Shown in pieces: positions 44,674 to 53,133 of a DNA stretch of 57,738 bases; positions within the stretch are counted from its first letter, which is position 1, and each line of letters opens with the position of its first letter. This DNA comes from Ancalomicrobiaceae bacterium. GTDB taxonomy: Bacteria; Pseudomonadota; Alphaproteobacteria; Rhizobiales; Ancalomicrobiaceae. The position numbers and the translations under genes are program-made. A model generated the notes under the pieces. It was given only the letters and a program-made list of their open reading frames with translations, was not told where the DNA came from and searched no databases. The stretch covers positions 1-57,738 of the forward strand of contig JARLIT010000077.1 of NCBI GenBank assembly GCA_031291575.1, given 5' to 3'.

Positions 44674-46269
44674 ATGGCAGACCAGCAGACGCTCGTACGT
44701 GGCGCCCGCATCATCGACGGTACCGGCGCGCCCTGGTACCGGGGCGACGTACTGATCGACGGCGGCCGCATTGCCGCCATCGGACACGCTCTGGCGGCCA
44801 GATGGAATGTGGACGTCGTCGACGCCGGCGATCGCTATCTCGCCCCCGGCTTCATCGACGCGCATTGCCACGACGACCTCATCTTCCTGCGCGAGCCCGA
44901 CCGGCCGGAAAAGGCGCATCAGGGGGTTACCAGCATCGTCGTCGGCAACTGCTCGTACTCGCTCTATCCGGCAACCGACGGGTCGCGCAAGGATCTCAGG
45001 CAGCATTTTTCCGGCCTGCTCGGCGAGACCCGCCCGAGCGAGATCTTTGCCGATTTCGACGCTTACCGGCGCCAGCTGCACGGCGCCGGCATCGCCCTCA
45101 ACCTCGTCTCGCTGGTCGGCCACGCCGCATTGCGCCTGGCGGTGATGGGCTATGCCCGGCGTGCGCCGACGCCGGCCGAGATCGAGGCGATGTGCGCGCT
45201 CCTGTCGGCGCAGCTGTCGCAGGGCGCCGCCGGCCTGTCGCTCGGCCTCGTCTATCCGCCGAGCGCCTTTGCCGGTACGGACGAGCTCATTGCGCTCGGC
45301 CGCACCGTCGCCGCCCACGGCAAGCTCGTCGCCGCGCACGTCCGCAGCTACGAGGCAGGGCTGATCCCGGCCATCGAGGAATTCTGCGACGTCTTGCGCG
45401 ACGCCGGCGTCGCCGGCCTCTTGTCGCATCTGCAGTCGGCCGGAAAGCCGAACTGGGGCAAAGTGCCGGCTGCCATCGAGCGGCTGGAGCGCTACCGCGC
45501 CGATGGCGTTGATGTCAGCTTCGACATGTACCCCTATCCGGCCGGCTCGACCTGGCTTGCTCAACTGATGCCGTCGGCGGCCTTCGACGGCGGCATCGCC
45601 GCCGCCAAGGCGCGCCTCGCCGATCCGGAACAGCGCGCCATCCTGCGCCGCTGGATCGAGCACGGCGGCCCAGAATTCCCGGGCGAGAGCAAAGTATCGC
45701 TGATCGGCTGGGACAACGTCCGCTTGTCGGCCGTCGGTGTCGCCGAGCTGAAATCGCTGGAAGGCCTCTCTATGCGCGCTGCGGCCGACCGGCTCGGCGT
45801 CGATGCCTTCGACCTGATGGCCCGATTGATCGATTCCGACGATGGTCAGACCGGCATCATCCTGTTCCAACTCGCCGAAGAGGATCTTCGCGCCGCTTGC
45901 TGCAATCGCCTGCACATGGTCGGCTCCGACGGTTTGCCGCGACCGGGCACGCGACCGCATCCACGCGCTTTCGGCACGTTCCCACGGGTCGTCGGTCCGC
46001 TTCGGCGCGATAAGGGCTGGTTCTCCATCGAGGACGCCGTGCGGCGGATGACGTCGATCGCCGCCCAGCGCTTCGGCCTGACCGATCGCGGACTCGTCCG
46101 TCCCGGCATGGCCGCCGATCTCGTGCTGTTCGAAGATGCGGTGGCCGACCGGGCAAGCTTCGAGGTTCCGACGGACCTGTCGACAGGGATTTCACATGTC
46201 TGGGTCAATGGCCGGGCCGTGATCGCCGACGGAGCCGCGACCGGCCTCAGGCCCGGCCGAGTGCTGTAG
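44674..46269 (+). CDS. N-acyl-D-amino-acid deacylase-family amidohydrolase
   Basis: The 531-residue protein matches D-aminoacylase: metal motif PGFIDAHCHDD, Cys in VVGNCSYSLYP, His in AAHVRSYE and LLSHLQSAG, Asp in MVGSDGLP, and the HPRAFGTFPRVVG signature that follows it. These enzymes hydrolyse N-acyl-D-amino acids; some relatives act on dihydroorotate-like or lactam substrates. It begins 16 bases after the preceding deacylase. Two deacylases of unrelated families in one operon suggest a substrate with more than one amide, or a mixture of enantiomers. Confidence 0.85.
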   Translation: MADQQTLVRGARIIDGTGAPWYRGDVLIDGGRIAAIGHALAARWNVDVVDAGDRYLAPGFIDAHCHDDLIFLREPDRPEKAHQGVTSIVVGNCSYSLYPATDGSRKDLRQHFSGLLGETRPSEIFADFDAYRRQLHGAGIALNLVSLVGHAALRLAVMGYARRAPTPAEIEAMCALLSAQLSQGAAGLSLGLVYPPSAFAGTDELIALGRTVAAHGKLVAAHVRSYEAGLIPAIEEFCDVLRDAGVAGLLSHLQSAGKPNWGKVPAAIERLERYRADGVDVSFDMYPYPAGSTWLAQLMPSAAFDGGIAAAKARLADPEQRAILRRWIEHGGPEFPGESKVSLIGWDNVRLSAVGVAELKSLEGLSMRAAADRLGVDAFDLMARLIDSDDGQTGIILFQLAEEDLRAACCNRLHMVGSDGLPRPGTRPHPRAFGTFPRVVGPLRRDKGWFSIEDAVRRMTSIAAQRFGLTDRGLVRPGMAADLVLFEDAVADRASFEVPTDLSTGISHVWVNGRAVIADGAATGLRPGRVL

Positions 46270-46304
46270 ACTCTGCCGATATAACGCCTTTAGAGGATAG
46301 ACTG

Positions 46305-47495
46305 ATGCAACTCTCGATGTGGTCCTATCCCTGGGACATTCAGGATCTCGGCCTCGACCGCACGGTCGCCGATCTCAAGGGTCGGGCTGGCCTCAACGCC
46401 ATTTCGCTCGCCACCTCCTACCATGCCGGCCGCTTCCTGCAGCCGCGCAGCCCGGAGCGGAAGGTGTATTTCCCCGAGGACGGCACGGTGTATTTCCGCA
46501 CGACGCCGTCGCTCTGGCAGGGCAAGGAGATCGTGCCGCGCATCGCCCGCAACATCGCGGATGGCGGCGATACGCTGGCAGACCTCATCAAGGCGCGCGA
46601 CGCCGGCGGCATGAAAGTCTCCTGCTGGACGGTATGCCTGCACAATACCCGGCTCGGACTACTGCATCCGGGCCACGTCACCCGCAATGCCTTCGGCAAT
46701 CCCAACTATTACAATCTCTGCCCATCCAGCCCGGCGGCCCGCGACTATGTGGTGACGCTGGTGAAGGATGTGACCACGCACTACAAACCCGATCGGATTG
46801 AACTCGAAAGCCCGAACTTCATGGGCTTCGCGCACGAGTTCCATCATGAAAAGGACGGCGTCGGCCTCTCCGCCGAGGACGATTTCCTGATGTCGCTGTG
46901 CTTCTGCGATCATTGTACGACGCGGGCCAAGCGGGCCGGTGTCGACGCAGAGGCGGCGCGAGCGACCGTGCGCGGCTTCATCGCCGAGATGTGCGAGCGC
47001 GAGACGCCGGTGCGCCGCTTCCCCGATTTCCCCGAGGCCGGCATCGACACGTTCCGCGACTTTTCCGCTCTCCATGATTATCTCGTCTGGCGCAGTGAGC
47101 CCGTCACCAGCCTGATTGCCGAGATCCGCGCCGCGGCAGATCCGGCGAGCCGCATCGTCCTCATCGACCTCAAGGATGGCTGGCTCGGCGGCGTCGATCT
47201 GGCGGCCGTCGGCAAGGTCTGCGACGGTGCCATCCTGTGCTGCTACGGCATGCCTCCGAAGGAGGTTTCGGACCTCATCGCCGCCGGTCGCAAGGCGCTC
47301 GGTCCGGACAAATATCTCGGGGCCGGATATCGGGTGTTCTATCCCGAGGTGCCCTCCGCGGCCGATCTCGCCGCCCGCGCTGCCGCAGCAGCCGCTGCCG
47401 GTGCCGACGGCATCAACTTCTACAATTACGGTCTCATCCCCGAGAAGCGGCTCGACTGGGTGCGCCGGGCGGTGGACGCACTGCCGGCCGGCTGA
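46305..47495 (+). CDS. Uncharacterised TIM-barrel-like protein, last gene of the first catabolic operon
   Basis: The 396-residue protein is not one I recognise. It starts MQLSMWSYPWDIQDLG and contains ATSYHAGRFLQPRSP, VTLVKDVTTHY with RIELESPNF, a CFCDHCTTRAKRAG motif (two Cys and a His in CxxHC form) and a C-terminal AGADGINFYNYGLIP. Repeated beta-alpha patterning and the Asn-Tyr-Gly ending suggest a glycosidase-like barrel of the kind annotated as hypothetical glycosyl hydrolases. No signal peptide is visible, so it is cytoplasmic. It begins 35 bases after the deacylase and shares that operon. Function is open. Confidence 0.6.
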   Translation: MQLSMWSYPWDIQDLGLDRTVADLKGRAGLNAISLATSYHAGRFLQPRSPERKVYFPEDGTVYFRTTPSLWQGKEIVPRIARNIADGGDTLADLIKARDAGGMKVSCWTVCLHNTRLGLLHPGHVTRNAFGNPNYYNLCPSSPAARDYVVTLVKDVTTHYKPDRIELESPNFMGFAHEFHHEKDGVGLSAEDDFLMSLCFCDHCTTRAKRAGVDAEAARATVRGFIAEMCERETPVRRFPDFPEAGIDTFRDFSALHDYLVWRSEPVTSLIAEIRAAADPASRIVLIDLKDGWLGGVDLAAVGKVCDGAILCCYGMPPKEVSDLIAAGRKALGPDKYLGAGYRVFYPEVPSAADLAARAAAAAAAGADGINFYNYGLIPEKRLDWVRRAVDALPAG

Positions 47496-47557
47496 ACGGC
47501 CTTTGCGGAAATCAGCCCTGTCCCCCTGGCAATACGCACGACGACGTTGGCCTCATA

Positions 47558-47586
47558 CTTGACTACATGAGTGGACAAGCTATCAT
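47558..47586 (+). promoter_or_regulatory. Promoter and GntR-type operator of the second ABC operon
   Basis: TTGACT (47559-47564) and TATCAT (47581-47586), 16 bases apart, make a good sigma-70 promoter 42 bases before the binding-protein ATG. The imperfect dyad at 47558-47579, with core TGACTACAT, covers the -35 and spacer. Over 18 bases it matches 14 of the perfect palindrome at 56255-56280 upstream of the kinase gene. Position and sharing indicate repression by the GntR protein encoded at 53924. Confidence 0.65.
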
Positions 47587-47628
47587 CTGATTGCGATCGC
47601 GCGCTTCAACGATACCAAGGGGATTACA

Positions 47629-48624
47629 ATGACGATCAAGGCAGCGCTTCTCGCCGCCGGTCTGGCTGTGGGCCTCGTCGGCCCATCGGCGGCGGCCGAC
47701 AAGTTCAAGATCGGCTACGATATCTATTTCGGCGGCAATTCGTGGTCGGTTCAGCTCTACAAGGAATTCCAGGCCGAAGCCGAGCGGCAGTCCGCCAAGG
47801 TGGACGTCACCTACACGGAATCCGAACTCAAGGCGGACAAGCAGGTCGCCAACGTCGAGGACCTCATCACCAAGGGCGTCGACGCCATCATCCTGACGCC
47901 GATCTCGCCGACCGCCGTCATTCCGGTCTTGAAGAAGGCCGAGGCCAAGCACATCAAGGTCGTTCTCCTGGCCTCCAAGATCAAATCGCAGGACTATGAC
48001 GCTCTCGTCACCGTGGACGACGTCGATTTCGGCAAGGCCGGCGCCGAATGGCTGGCCAAGACGCTTTCCGGCAAGGGCAAGATCATCGCCTTGAACGGCA
48101 TCGCCGGCATTTCGGCGAGCGACGACCGTTGGGCCGGCGCGCAGGACGTGTTCAAGAAGTTCCCAGGCATTAAGGTGGTCGGTGCCATCGAAGCCTCCTG
48201 GGACTATGCCAAGGCCAAGGTCGCGGTCTCCAATCTTCTCGCCGCGAACCCCGAAATCGACGGGATCTGGTCGCAGGGCGGCGGCATGACGCTCGGCGCC
48301 ATCGATGCCTTCCAGGCAGCGCAGCGGCCGTTGGTGCCGATGACCGCCGAAGACAACAACGGCTATCTGAAGCGCTGGGCAGCGCTGAAGGCTGGTGGTT
48401 TCAAGTCGATCGCCCCGTCGAAGCCCACATGGCTCGGGTCCGAGGCACTTCTCATCACGCTGAAGCTGCTCAATAAGGAAAGCGTGCCGAAGGATACCGT
48501 CCTGCCGGTACCGATGATCACTGAGGACACGCTCGGCAAGTTCGTCCGTGCCGATCTGTCGGACTCGTTCTGGGCCAATACCCGCCTCAGCGACGATCAG
48601 GTCCGCGCCACTTTCAAGGACTGA
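47629..48624 (+). CDS. Sugar-type ABC transporter substrate-binding protein (second system)
   Basis: The 331-residue protein has a signal peptide (about residues 1-24, ending SAAA) and the periplasmic-binding-protein type 1 fold: KIGYDIYFGGNSWSVQL, ITKGVDAIILTPISPTA, VTVDDVDFGKAGAEWL and NPEIDGIWSQGGG. It is a distant relative of the first system's binding protein (shared GKGKI and SDDR segments). The ligand is unknown. AAGGGGAT precedes the ATG. A strong stem-loop after the stop probably keeps this protein in excess over the membrane components. Confidence 0.88.
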   Translation: MTIKAALLAAGLAVGLVGPSAAADKFKIGYDIYFGGNSWSVQLYKEFQAEAERQSAKVDVTYTESELKADKQVANVEDLITKGVDAIILTPISPTAVIPVLKKAEAKHIKVVLLASKIKSQDYDALVTVDDVDFGKAGAEWLAKTLSGKGKIIALNGIAGISASDDRWAGAQDVFKKFPGIKVVGAIEASWDYAKAKVAVSNLLAANPEIDGIWSQGGGMTLGAIDAFQAAQRPLVPMTAEDNNGYLKRWAALKAGGFKSIAPSKPTWLGSEALLITLKLLNKESVPKDTVLPVPMITEDTLGKFVRADLSDSFWANTRLSDDQVRATFKD

Positions 48625-48661
48625 GGCGACCGGTGTTCCCCTCCCCTCCGGCCGCACCGGG

Positions 48662-48683
48662 CGGCGCCCCTCAGGGGGCGCCG
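48662..48683 (+). terminator. Attenuator-type stem-loop between binding protein and ATPase genes
   Basis: Perfect 9-base arms CGGCGCCCC and GGGGCGCCG close a TCAG tetraloop, followed by TTTCCC. This is a common device to lower expression of downstream transporter subunits relative to the binding protein. Confidence 0.6.
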
Positions 48684-48730
48684 TTTCCCTCCTCCAACCT
48701 GACCGCCAGTCATCGACGAGATCGCCCCTG

Positions 48731-50272
48731 ATGCCCGATCGCACCGACGCCGATACCACCCCGCTGCTGGTCGTCGAAGCCATGTCCAAGGCATTCGGCC
48801 GCAACAGCGTGCTGAAGGGCGTATCGTTCTCGCTGCATGCCGGGGAGGTTCTGGCGCTCGTCGGCGAGAACGGCGCCGGCAAGTCGACGCTGATGAACAT
48901 CCTGTCGGGCGGACTCGGCCATGACCACGGTCGGATGAGCCTCGACGGAGCTGCCTTCGCCCCATCGACGCCAACCGAGGCAGCCGCTGCCGGCGTCGCC
49001 ATCGTACATCAGGAGACGACGATCCTGCCGGATCTGAGCGTCGCCGAGACCATCTATTTCGGCAGCGAACCGCGCAACGCCCTGGGACTGATCCGCCAGA
49101 ATGAGCTGCACGCCCGGGCCGCCCGGCTTCTCGCTGATCTCGGCTTCGCCATTTCTCCCCACCGGCTTGGTCGCGATCTCTCCGCCGCCGAACGGCAGAT
49201 GGTGGAGATCGCCGGTGCCGTCAGCCGCTCGCCGCGCCTGCTCATCCTCGACGAACCGACGGCATCGCTGTCGGCTGCGGCCGCCGCGTCGGTGCTGCAG
49301 CTGATGGCACGGCTGAAGGCGACCGGCATGGCCATCATCTTCATCTCGCATCGTCTCAGCGAGGTCATCGAAAGCGCCGACCGGGTGGTGGTGCTGAAGG
49401 ACGGAGAGATGACTTTGCAGGCCGTGCGCGGCGCCTTCACCCGCGACGACCTCGTGGTGGCGATGGTCGGCCGCACGCTCAGCAACATCTTTCCCGAACG
49501 CCCTGCCGAAGTCACGACCCAGCCTGAGCGCTTCGCGCTGAAGGCGGCCGGCAATGCCGGGCTGCCACCCATCGATCTCTGCGTGCGTCGTGGCGAGGTG
49601 TTGGGCATCGCCGGATTGGAAGGCCAAGGCCAGAAGCCGCTTGCCGATGCGCTCTGCGGGTTGCGGCCGTTTACCTGCGGGCGGATCGAGATCGATGGCC
49701 AGTTGCTGCGCCTGCGCTCGCCGGCTGCCGCGATCGCCGCCGGCATTGCCTCGATTCCCGACGACCGCCGCACCGAAGGCCTCGCCTTGACGCTGCCGAT
49801 CCGGCTCAATCTCAGCCTGTTCGCGCTCAGGCAGGGATCGCGCTTTGGCTTTCTGTCGGTTTCCCACGAAGCGGATTTTGCCGAAGCCGCCCGCCGCCGC
49901 TACGACATCAAGACGGTCGATCTGGAGCAGCCGGTCAGCCAATTGTCCGGCGGCAATCAGCAGAAGGTGGTGTTTGCCCGCTGGCTGGCCGGTGAACCGA
50001 GGCTTCTGGTGCTGTACGAGCCGACCAAAGGCGTCGACGTCGAGACCGAGAGCGAGATCTACCACCTCATCGGCAGCCTCACGCAGCGTGGCGTCGCCGT
50101 CCTGCTGATTTCCGGCGATCTTCTCGAACTGATCGGCCTCAGCGACCGCATCGTGACGCTCTACGAGGGCCGCATTTCCGGCGAGATCGCCCGCCACGCG
50201 TTCTCCGAGGAAGCCATCATGCATCTTGCCTCCGGCCCGGCGCCCGCACCGAGGGAAGCCGTCGATGCTTGA
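48731..50272 (+). CDS. RbsA/MglA-type double ABC ATPase (second system)
   Basis: The 513-residue protein has an intact first ABC domain (Walker A GENGAGKST near residue 46, LSAAERQMVEIAGAV, Walker B LLILDEPTASL). The second domain has a degenerate Walker A (GLEGQGQKPLADAL) and a Walker B reading LLVLYEPTKGVDV, with Tyr in place of Asp; LSGGNQQKVVFARW is intact. It probably relies on the first site for hydrolysis. The start is the ATG at 48731, the first reasonable Met after the stem-loop, with only a weak ribosome binding site. Its end overlaps the permease gene by 8 bases. Confidence 0.9.
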   Translation: MPDRTDADTTPLLVVEAMSKAFGRNSVLKGVSFSLHAGEVLALVGENGAGKSTLMNILSGGLGHDHGRMSLDGAAFAPSTPTEAAAAGVAIVHQETTILPDLSVAETIYFGSEPRNALGLIRQNELHARAARLLADLGFAISPHRLGRDLSAAERQMVEIAGAVSRSPRLLILDEPTASLSAAAAASVLQLMARLKATGMAIIFISHRLSEVIESADRVVVLKDGEMTLQAVRGAFTRDDLVVAMVGRTLSNIFPERPAEVTTQPERFALKAAGNAGLPPIDLCVRRGEVLGIAGLEGQGQKPLADALCGLRPFTCGRIEIDGQLLRLRSPAAAIAAGIASIPDDRRTEGLALTLPIRLNLSLFALRQGSRFGFLSVSHEADFAEAARRRYDIKTVDLEQPVSQLSGGNQQKVVFARWLAGEPRLLVLYEPTKGVDVETESEIYHLIGSLTQRGVAVLLISGDLLELIGLSDRIVTLYEGRISGEIARHAFSEEAIMHLASGPAPAPREAVDA

Positions 50273-51203
50273 GGGATCGATCCGGCGCAATCTCCTGACG
50301 ACGCTGCCGGCCCTGGTGCTGCTGGTCGCCATGGCCGCGATCACCGCCAGCGCCTCGCCGTCCTTCCTCGGCGAAACCAATCTCGCCAATCTGTCGAGCC
50401 GGCTGCTGCCGATGGCGCTCGCCACCCTCGGTCAGGCGATTGTGCTGTTCGCCGGCTGCATCGACCTGTCGGTCGGCTCCATCATCAGCCTGGCGACGGC
50501 GGTGATGGCGACGCTGTCGGTGCCACTCGGCTGGACTGCGGTGCCGGTGTCGCTCGGCATCGGCGCGCTCTGCGGGGTGGTCACCGCCGCCGGCATCGAT
50601 CGTTTCCGCATCAACCCGCTGGTGATGAGTCTCGCGTCTGCGGCCATGATCAAGGGCGTGACGCTCCTGATCCTGCCGTCTCCGGGCGGCGAGGTCGACT
50701 ACGGCTTCTATGCCGTGCTGTTCGAGAGCGAGCGCCTGCTCGCGCCGCCGCTCATCATCACCATCGCCGTCTTCGCGCTCGCCACAGTGCTGTTCGGCTG
50801 GAGCCGCATGGGCCGCAACATCTACGGCTACGGCTCGGATCCGCGCGCCGCCTTCGCCCGCGGCGCCTCGCCGCAGCGGGTCGTTTACAGCGTCTACGTC
50901 ATCTCGGGCGTGCTCGCCGCAGCCGCCGGCACGGTGCTGTCCATCCGCATCCTGTCCGGCGACCCGCTGATCGGTGATGCCTATACGCTCGACACGGTGT
51001 CGGCGGCGATCCTCGGCGGCGTGGCGCTAACGGGCGGGCGCGGCAACGTCCTCGGCGCGCTGTTCGCCGCCGCAGCGCTCGTGCTCATCAACAACACCTT
51101 CAACCTCCTGGAACTCGACACCAATCTCCAGTCGATCGCCAAGGGCCTGATCTTCATTCTGGCGCTGGTGTTCTTCATGCGCGGCAAGGCGGGGGAGGCG
51201 TAA
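50265..51203 (+). CDS. RbsC-type ABC permease A (second system)
   Basis: The 312-residue permease has about nine helices and family motifs FAGCIDLSVGSIISL, FRINPLVMSLASAAM, GSDPRAAFARGASP and AAILGGVALTGGRGN. It forms the inner-membrane channel with the next gene's product. The start is the ATG at 50265, inside the end of the ATPase gene. Confidence 0.9.
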   Translation: MLEGSIRRNLLTTLPALVLLVAMAAITASASPSFLGETNLANLSSRLLPMALATLGQAIVLFAGCIDLSVGSIISLATAVMATLSVPLGWTAVPVSLGIGALCGVVTAAGIDRFRINPLVMSLASAAMIKGVTLLILPSPGGEVDYGFYAVLFESERLLAPPLIITIAVFALATVLFGWSRMGRNIYGYGSDPRAAFARGASPQRVVYSVYVISGVLAAAAGTVLSIRILSGDPLIGDAYTLDTVSAAILGGVALTGGRGNVLGALFAAAALVLINNTFNLLELDTNLQSIAKGLIFILALVFFMRGKAGEA

Positions 51204-51204
51204 T

Positions 51205-52155
51205 TTGGCACCGCTTGTCATCACCCGCCTGCGTCCGGCTTCGGCGACCATCCGAGCAGCGGCCTTGCTTGCCCTGCTGGCGGTCGTGCTGCTCGTCGCC
51301 ACGCGCGGCGGCTCGCTGCAACTCCTCCTCGACAACGCCCGTCAGGCGGCGCCCCTCGGCATCATCGCCCTCGGACAGGCCCTGATCCTGATGATGGGGC
51401 GCCTCGACCTGTCGGTCGGTGCGGCCGCCGGCCTCGCCAACGTCGTGCTGGCCTCGGCTTTCGCCGGGGATCCCACCAATCTCGGCCCGGCGCTCGCACT
51501 GACGCTCGGTCTCGGCCTCGCCGTCGGCCTCGCCAACGGCGTCCTCGTGGTGGTGCTGCGCATTCCGGCCTTCCTGGCGACGCTGGCCACGGCGATGGTC
51601 ATTGCCGGCGGCATCCTGGTCTACACCGGCGGCAGCCCGCGCGGCTCGATCCCGGCCTCCTTCCGGGTGATCACCGAAGGCTGGATCGGCGACGTGCTGC
51701 CCTGGTCGGTGATGATCTGGCTGATCGTCAGCCTCGTGCTCGTGGTCTTTGTACATTTCACGCTGGCCGGCCGGCAGATGCTGATCGCCGGGGCCAATGC
51801 CCGCGCAGCCCGCCACAGCGGCATCGCCGCCGGCTCGCTGGTGGTCGCCTCCTTCGTCATTTCGGCGCTGATGGCGACACTTGGCGGCATCCTGTTGTCG
51901 GCCATCACCGGCATGGCGTCGATCGGCATCGCCGACAGCTACACGGTCGATTCCATCGCCGCGGCTGTGATCGGCGGCGCGCTGTTTTCCGGCGGCGTCT
52001 TCCTGCCGGCGGGCGCGGCCTGCGGCGCGCTGATCATCTTCCTCATACAGAGCCTGCTCTACGTGTTGTCGCTGCCGCCGGCCGCCCGTTTCATCGTCCA
52101 GGGAGCGATCATCGTCTTCGCGCTTGCCCTGGCCAACTCCAAGAAGGAGCCCTGA
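51205..52155 (+). CDS. RbsC-type ABC permease B (second system)
   Basis: The 316-residue permease shows LMMGRLDLSVGAAAGL, LRIPAFLATLATAMV, GANARAARHSGIAAG and AVIGGALFSGGVFLPAG. The start is a TTG at 51205 following GGGGGAGG by 8 bases; the preceding stop is 1 base upstream. It probably pairs with the preceding permease, as in the first system, where two distinct permeases also occur. Confidence 0.9.
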   Translation: MAPLVITRLRPASATIRAAALLALLAVVLLVATRGGSLQLLLDNARQAAPLGIIALGQALILMMGRLDLSVGAAAGLANVVLASAFAGDPTNLGPALALTLGLGLAVGLANGVLVVVLRIPAFLATLATAMVIAGGILVYTGGSPRGSIPASFRVITEGWIGDVLPWSVMIWLIVSLVLVVFVHFTLAGRQMLIAGANARAARHSGIAAGSLVVASFVISALMATLGGILLSAITGMASIGIADSYTVDSIAAAVIGGALFSGGVFLPAGAACGALIIFLIQSLLYVLSLPPAARFIVQGAIIVFALALANSKKEP

Positions 52156-52158
52156 CCC

Positions 52159-53133
52159 ATGTCCTTCGTCCGTACGCTGAGGGGCGACATCGCGCCTGCG
52201 GATCTGGGCGTCACCTACGCCCACGACCATCTCTACTGCGTTCCGCCGCTGTGGAAGGAAAAGCACATCGACGACTTCATGATCGATGACGTCGAAGCCT
52301 CGATCAAGGATGTCGAACTGTTCAAGGCTGCCGGCGGCCGCTCGGTGTACGACGCCACCGCCATCGACTACGGCCGCGATCCCCGTGCGCTCAAACAGAT
52401 TTCCGACCGCACCGGCATTCACGTCATCGCCACCGCCGGCTTCAACAAGGCGATCATGTGGCCGGGGCAGATGGCCGGCACGAACGGCACGTTCCAGGCC
52501 TGGGTCGACGCCCATTCGCGCGCCGAGATCCGCGCTCACGTGGTGCGCGAGCTCACCGTCGGGCTCGACGGTACCGACCTGAAGGCCGGCGTCGCCAAGT
52601 TCGGCACCGGCTACAACACCATCTCGGAGGGCGAGGACAAGGTGGTGCGCGCTGTGCTGGACGCCCACAAGGAGACCGGCTGTCCGCTGCACTCGCACAC
52701 GGAGATGGGGACGCTGATCCTCGAACAGCTCGCCATCGTCCGCGCCGAAGGGGTCGATCCCAGCCGCTGGACCATCGCCCACGTCGACCGCAATCCCGAT
52801 CCGTGGGTGCACCGCAAGGCGGCCGAGAGCGGCGCCTTCCTGTGCTTCGACGGCATCAGCCGCATCAAGTACCACGCCGAGAGCGTGCTGATCGGCTGCA
52901 TTCTCAGCCTCCTGCGCCACGGCCATCAGGACCAGATCCTGATCGGCGGCGACATCGCGCGCCGCACCATGTACCGCAACTACGGCGAGGGCGGCCTCGG
53001 CCTTGGCTATATCCTGTCGAGCTGGGTGCCCCGCTTCATCGAGGAGGCCGACGAGGCCGGCTTCGACGGCAAAGCCCTGGTCGACAGCTTCCTCGTCCAG
53101 AACCCGCAACGCGCCTTCGCCTTCACCGCATGA
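52159..53133 (+). CDS. Phosphotriesterase-family (PTE/PHP-like) metal hydrolase
   Basis: The 324-residue protein has the PTE-family metal ligands: YAHDHLYC (His22, His24), a Lys in the position usually carboxylated (GVAKFG), His in PLHSHTEMG and IAHVDRN, and Asp in LIGGDIAR. Family members hydrolyse phosphotriesters, lactones (homoserine lactones, sugar lactones) or esters. In an uptake operon with a kinase and a creatininase-type gene, sugar-lactone or cyclic-ester hydrolysis is more likely than organophosphate breakdown. It starts 3 bases after the permease and overlaps the next gene. Confidence 0.85.
   Translation: MSFVRTLRGDIAPADLGVTYAHDHLYCVPPLWKEKHIDDFMIDDVEASIKDVELFKAAGGRSVYDATAIDYGRDPRALKQISDRTGIHVIATAGFNKAIMWPGQMAGTNGTFQAWVDAHSRAEIRAHVVRELTVGLDGTDLKAGVAKFGTGYNTISEGEDKVVRAVLDAHKETGCPLHSHTEMGTLILEQLAIVRAEGVDPSRWTIAHVDRNPDPWVHRKAAESGAFLCFDGISRIKYHAESVLIGCILSLLRHGHQDQILIGGDIARRTMYRNYGEGGLGLGYILSSWVPRFIEEADEAGFDGKALVDSFLVQNPQRAFAFTA

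Noticed and set aside
51175-53109. 644-codon minus-strand frame opposite permease and PTE-family genes
   Set aside because: Antisense shadow crossing gene borders; no motif.
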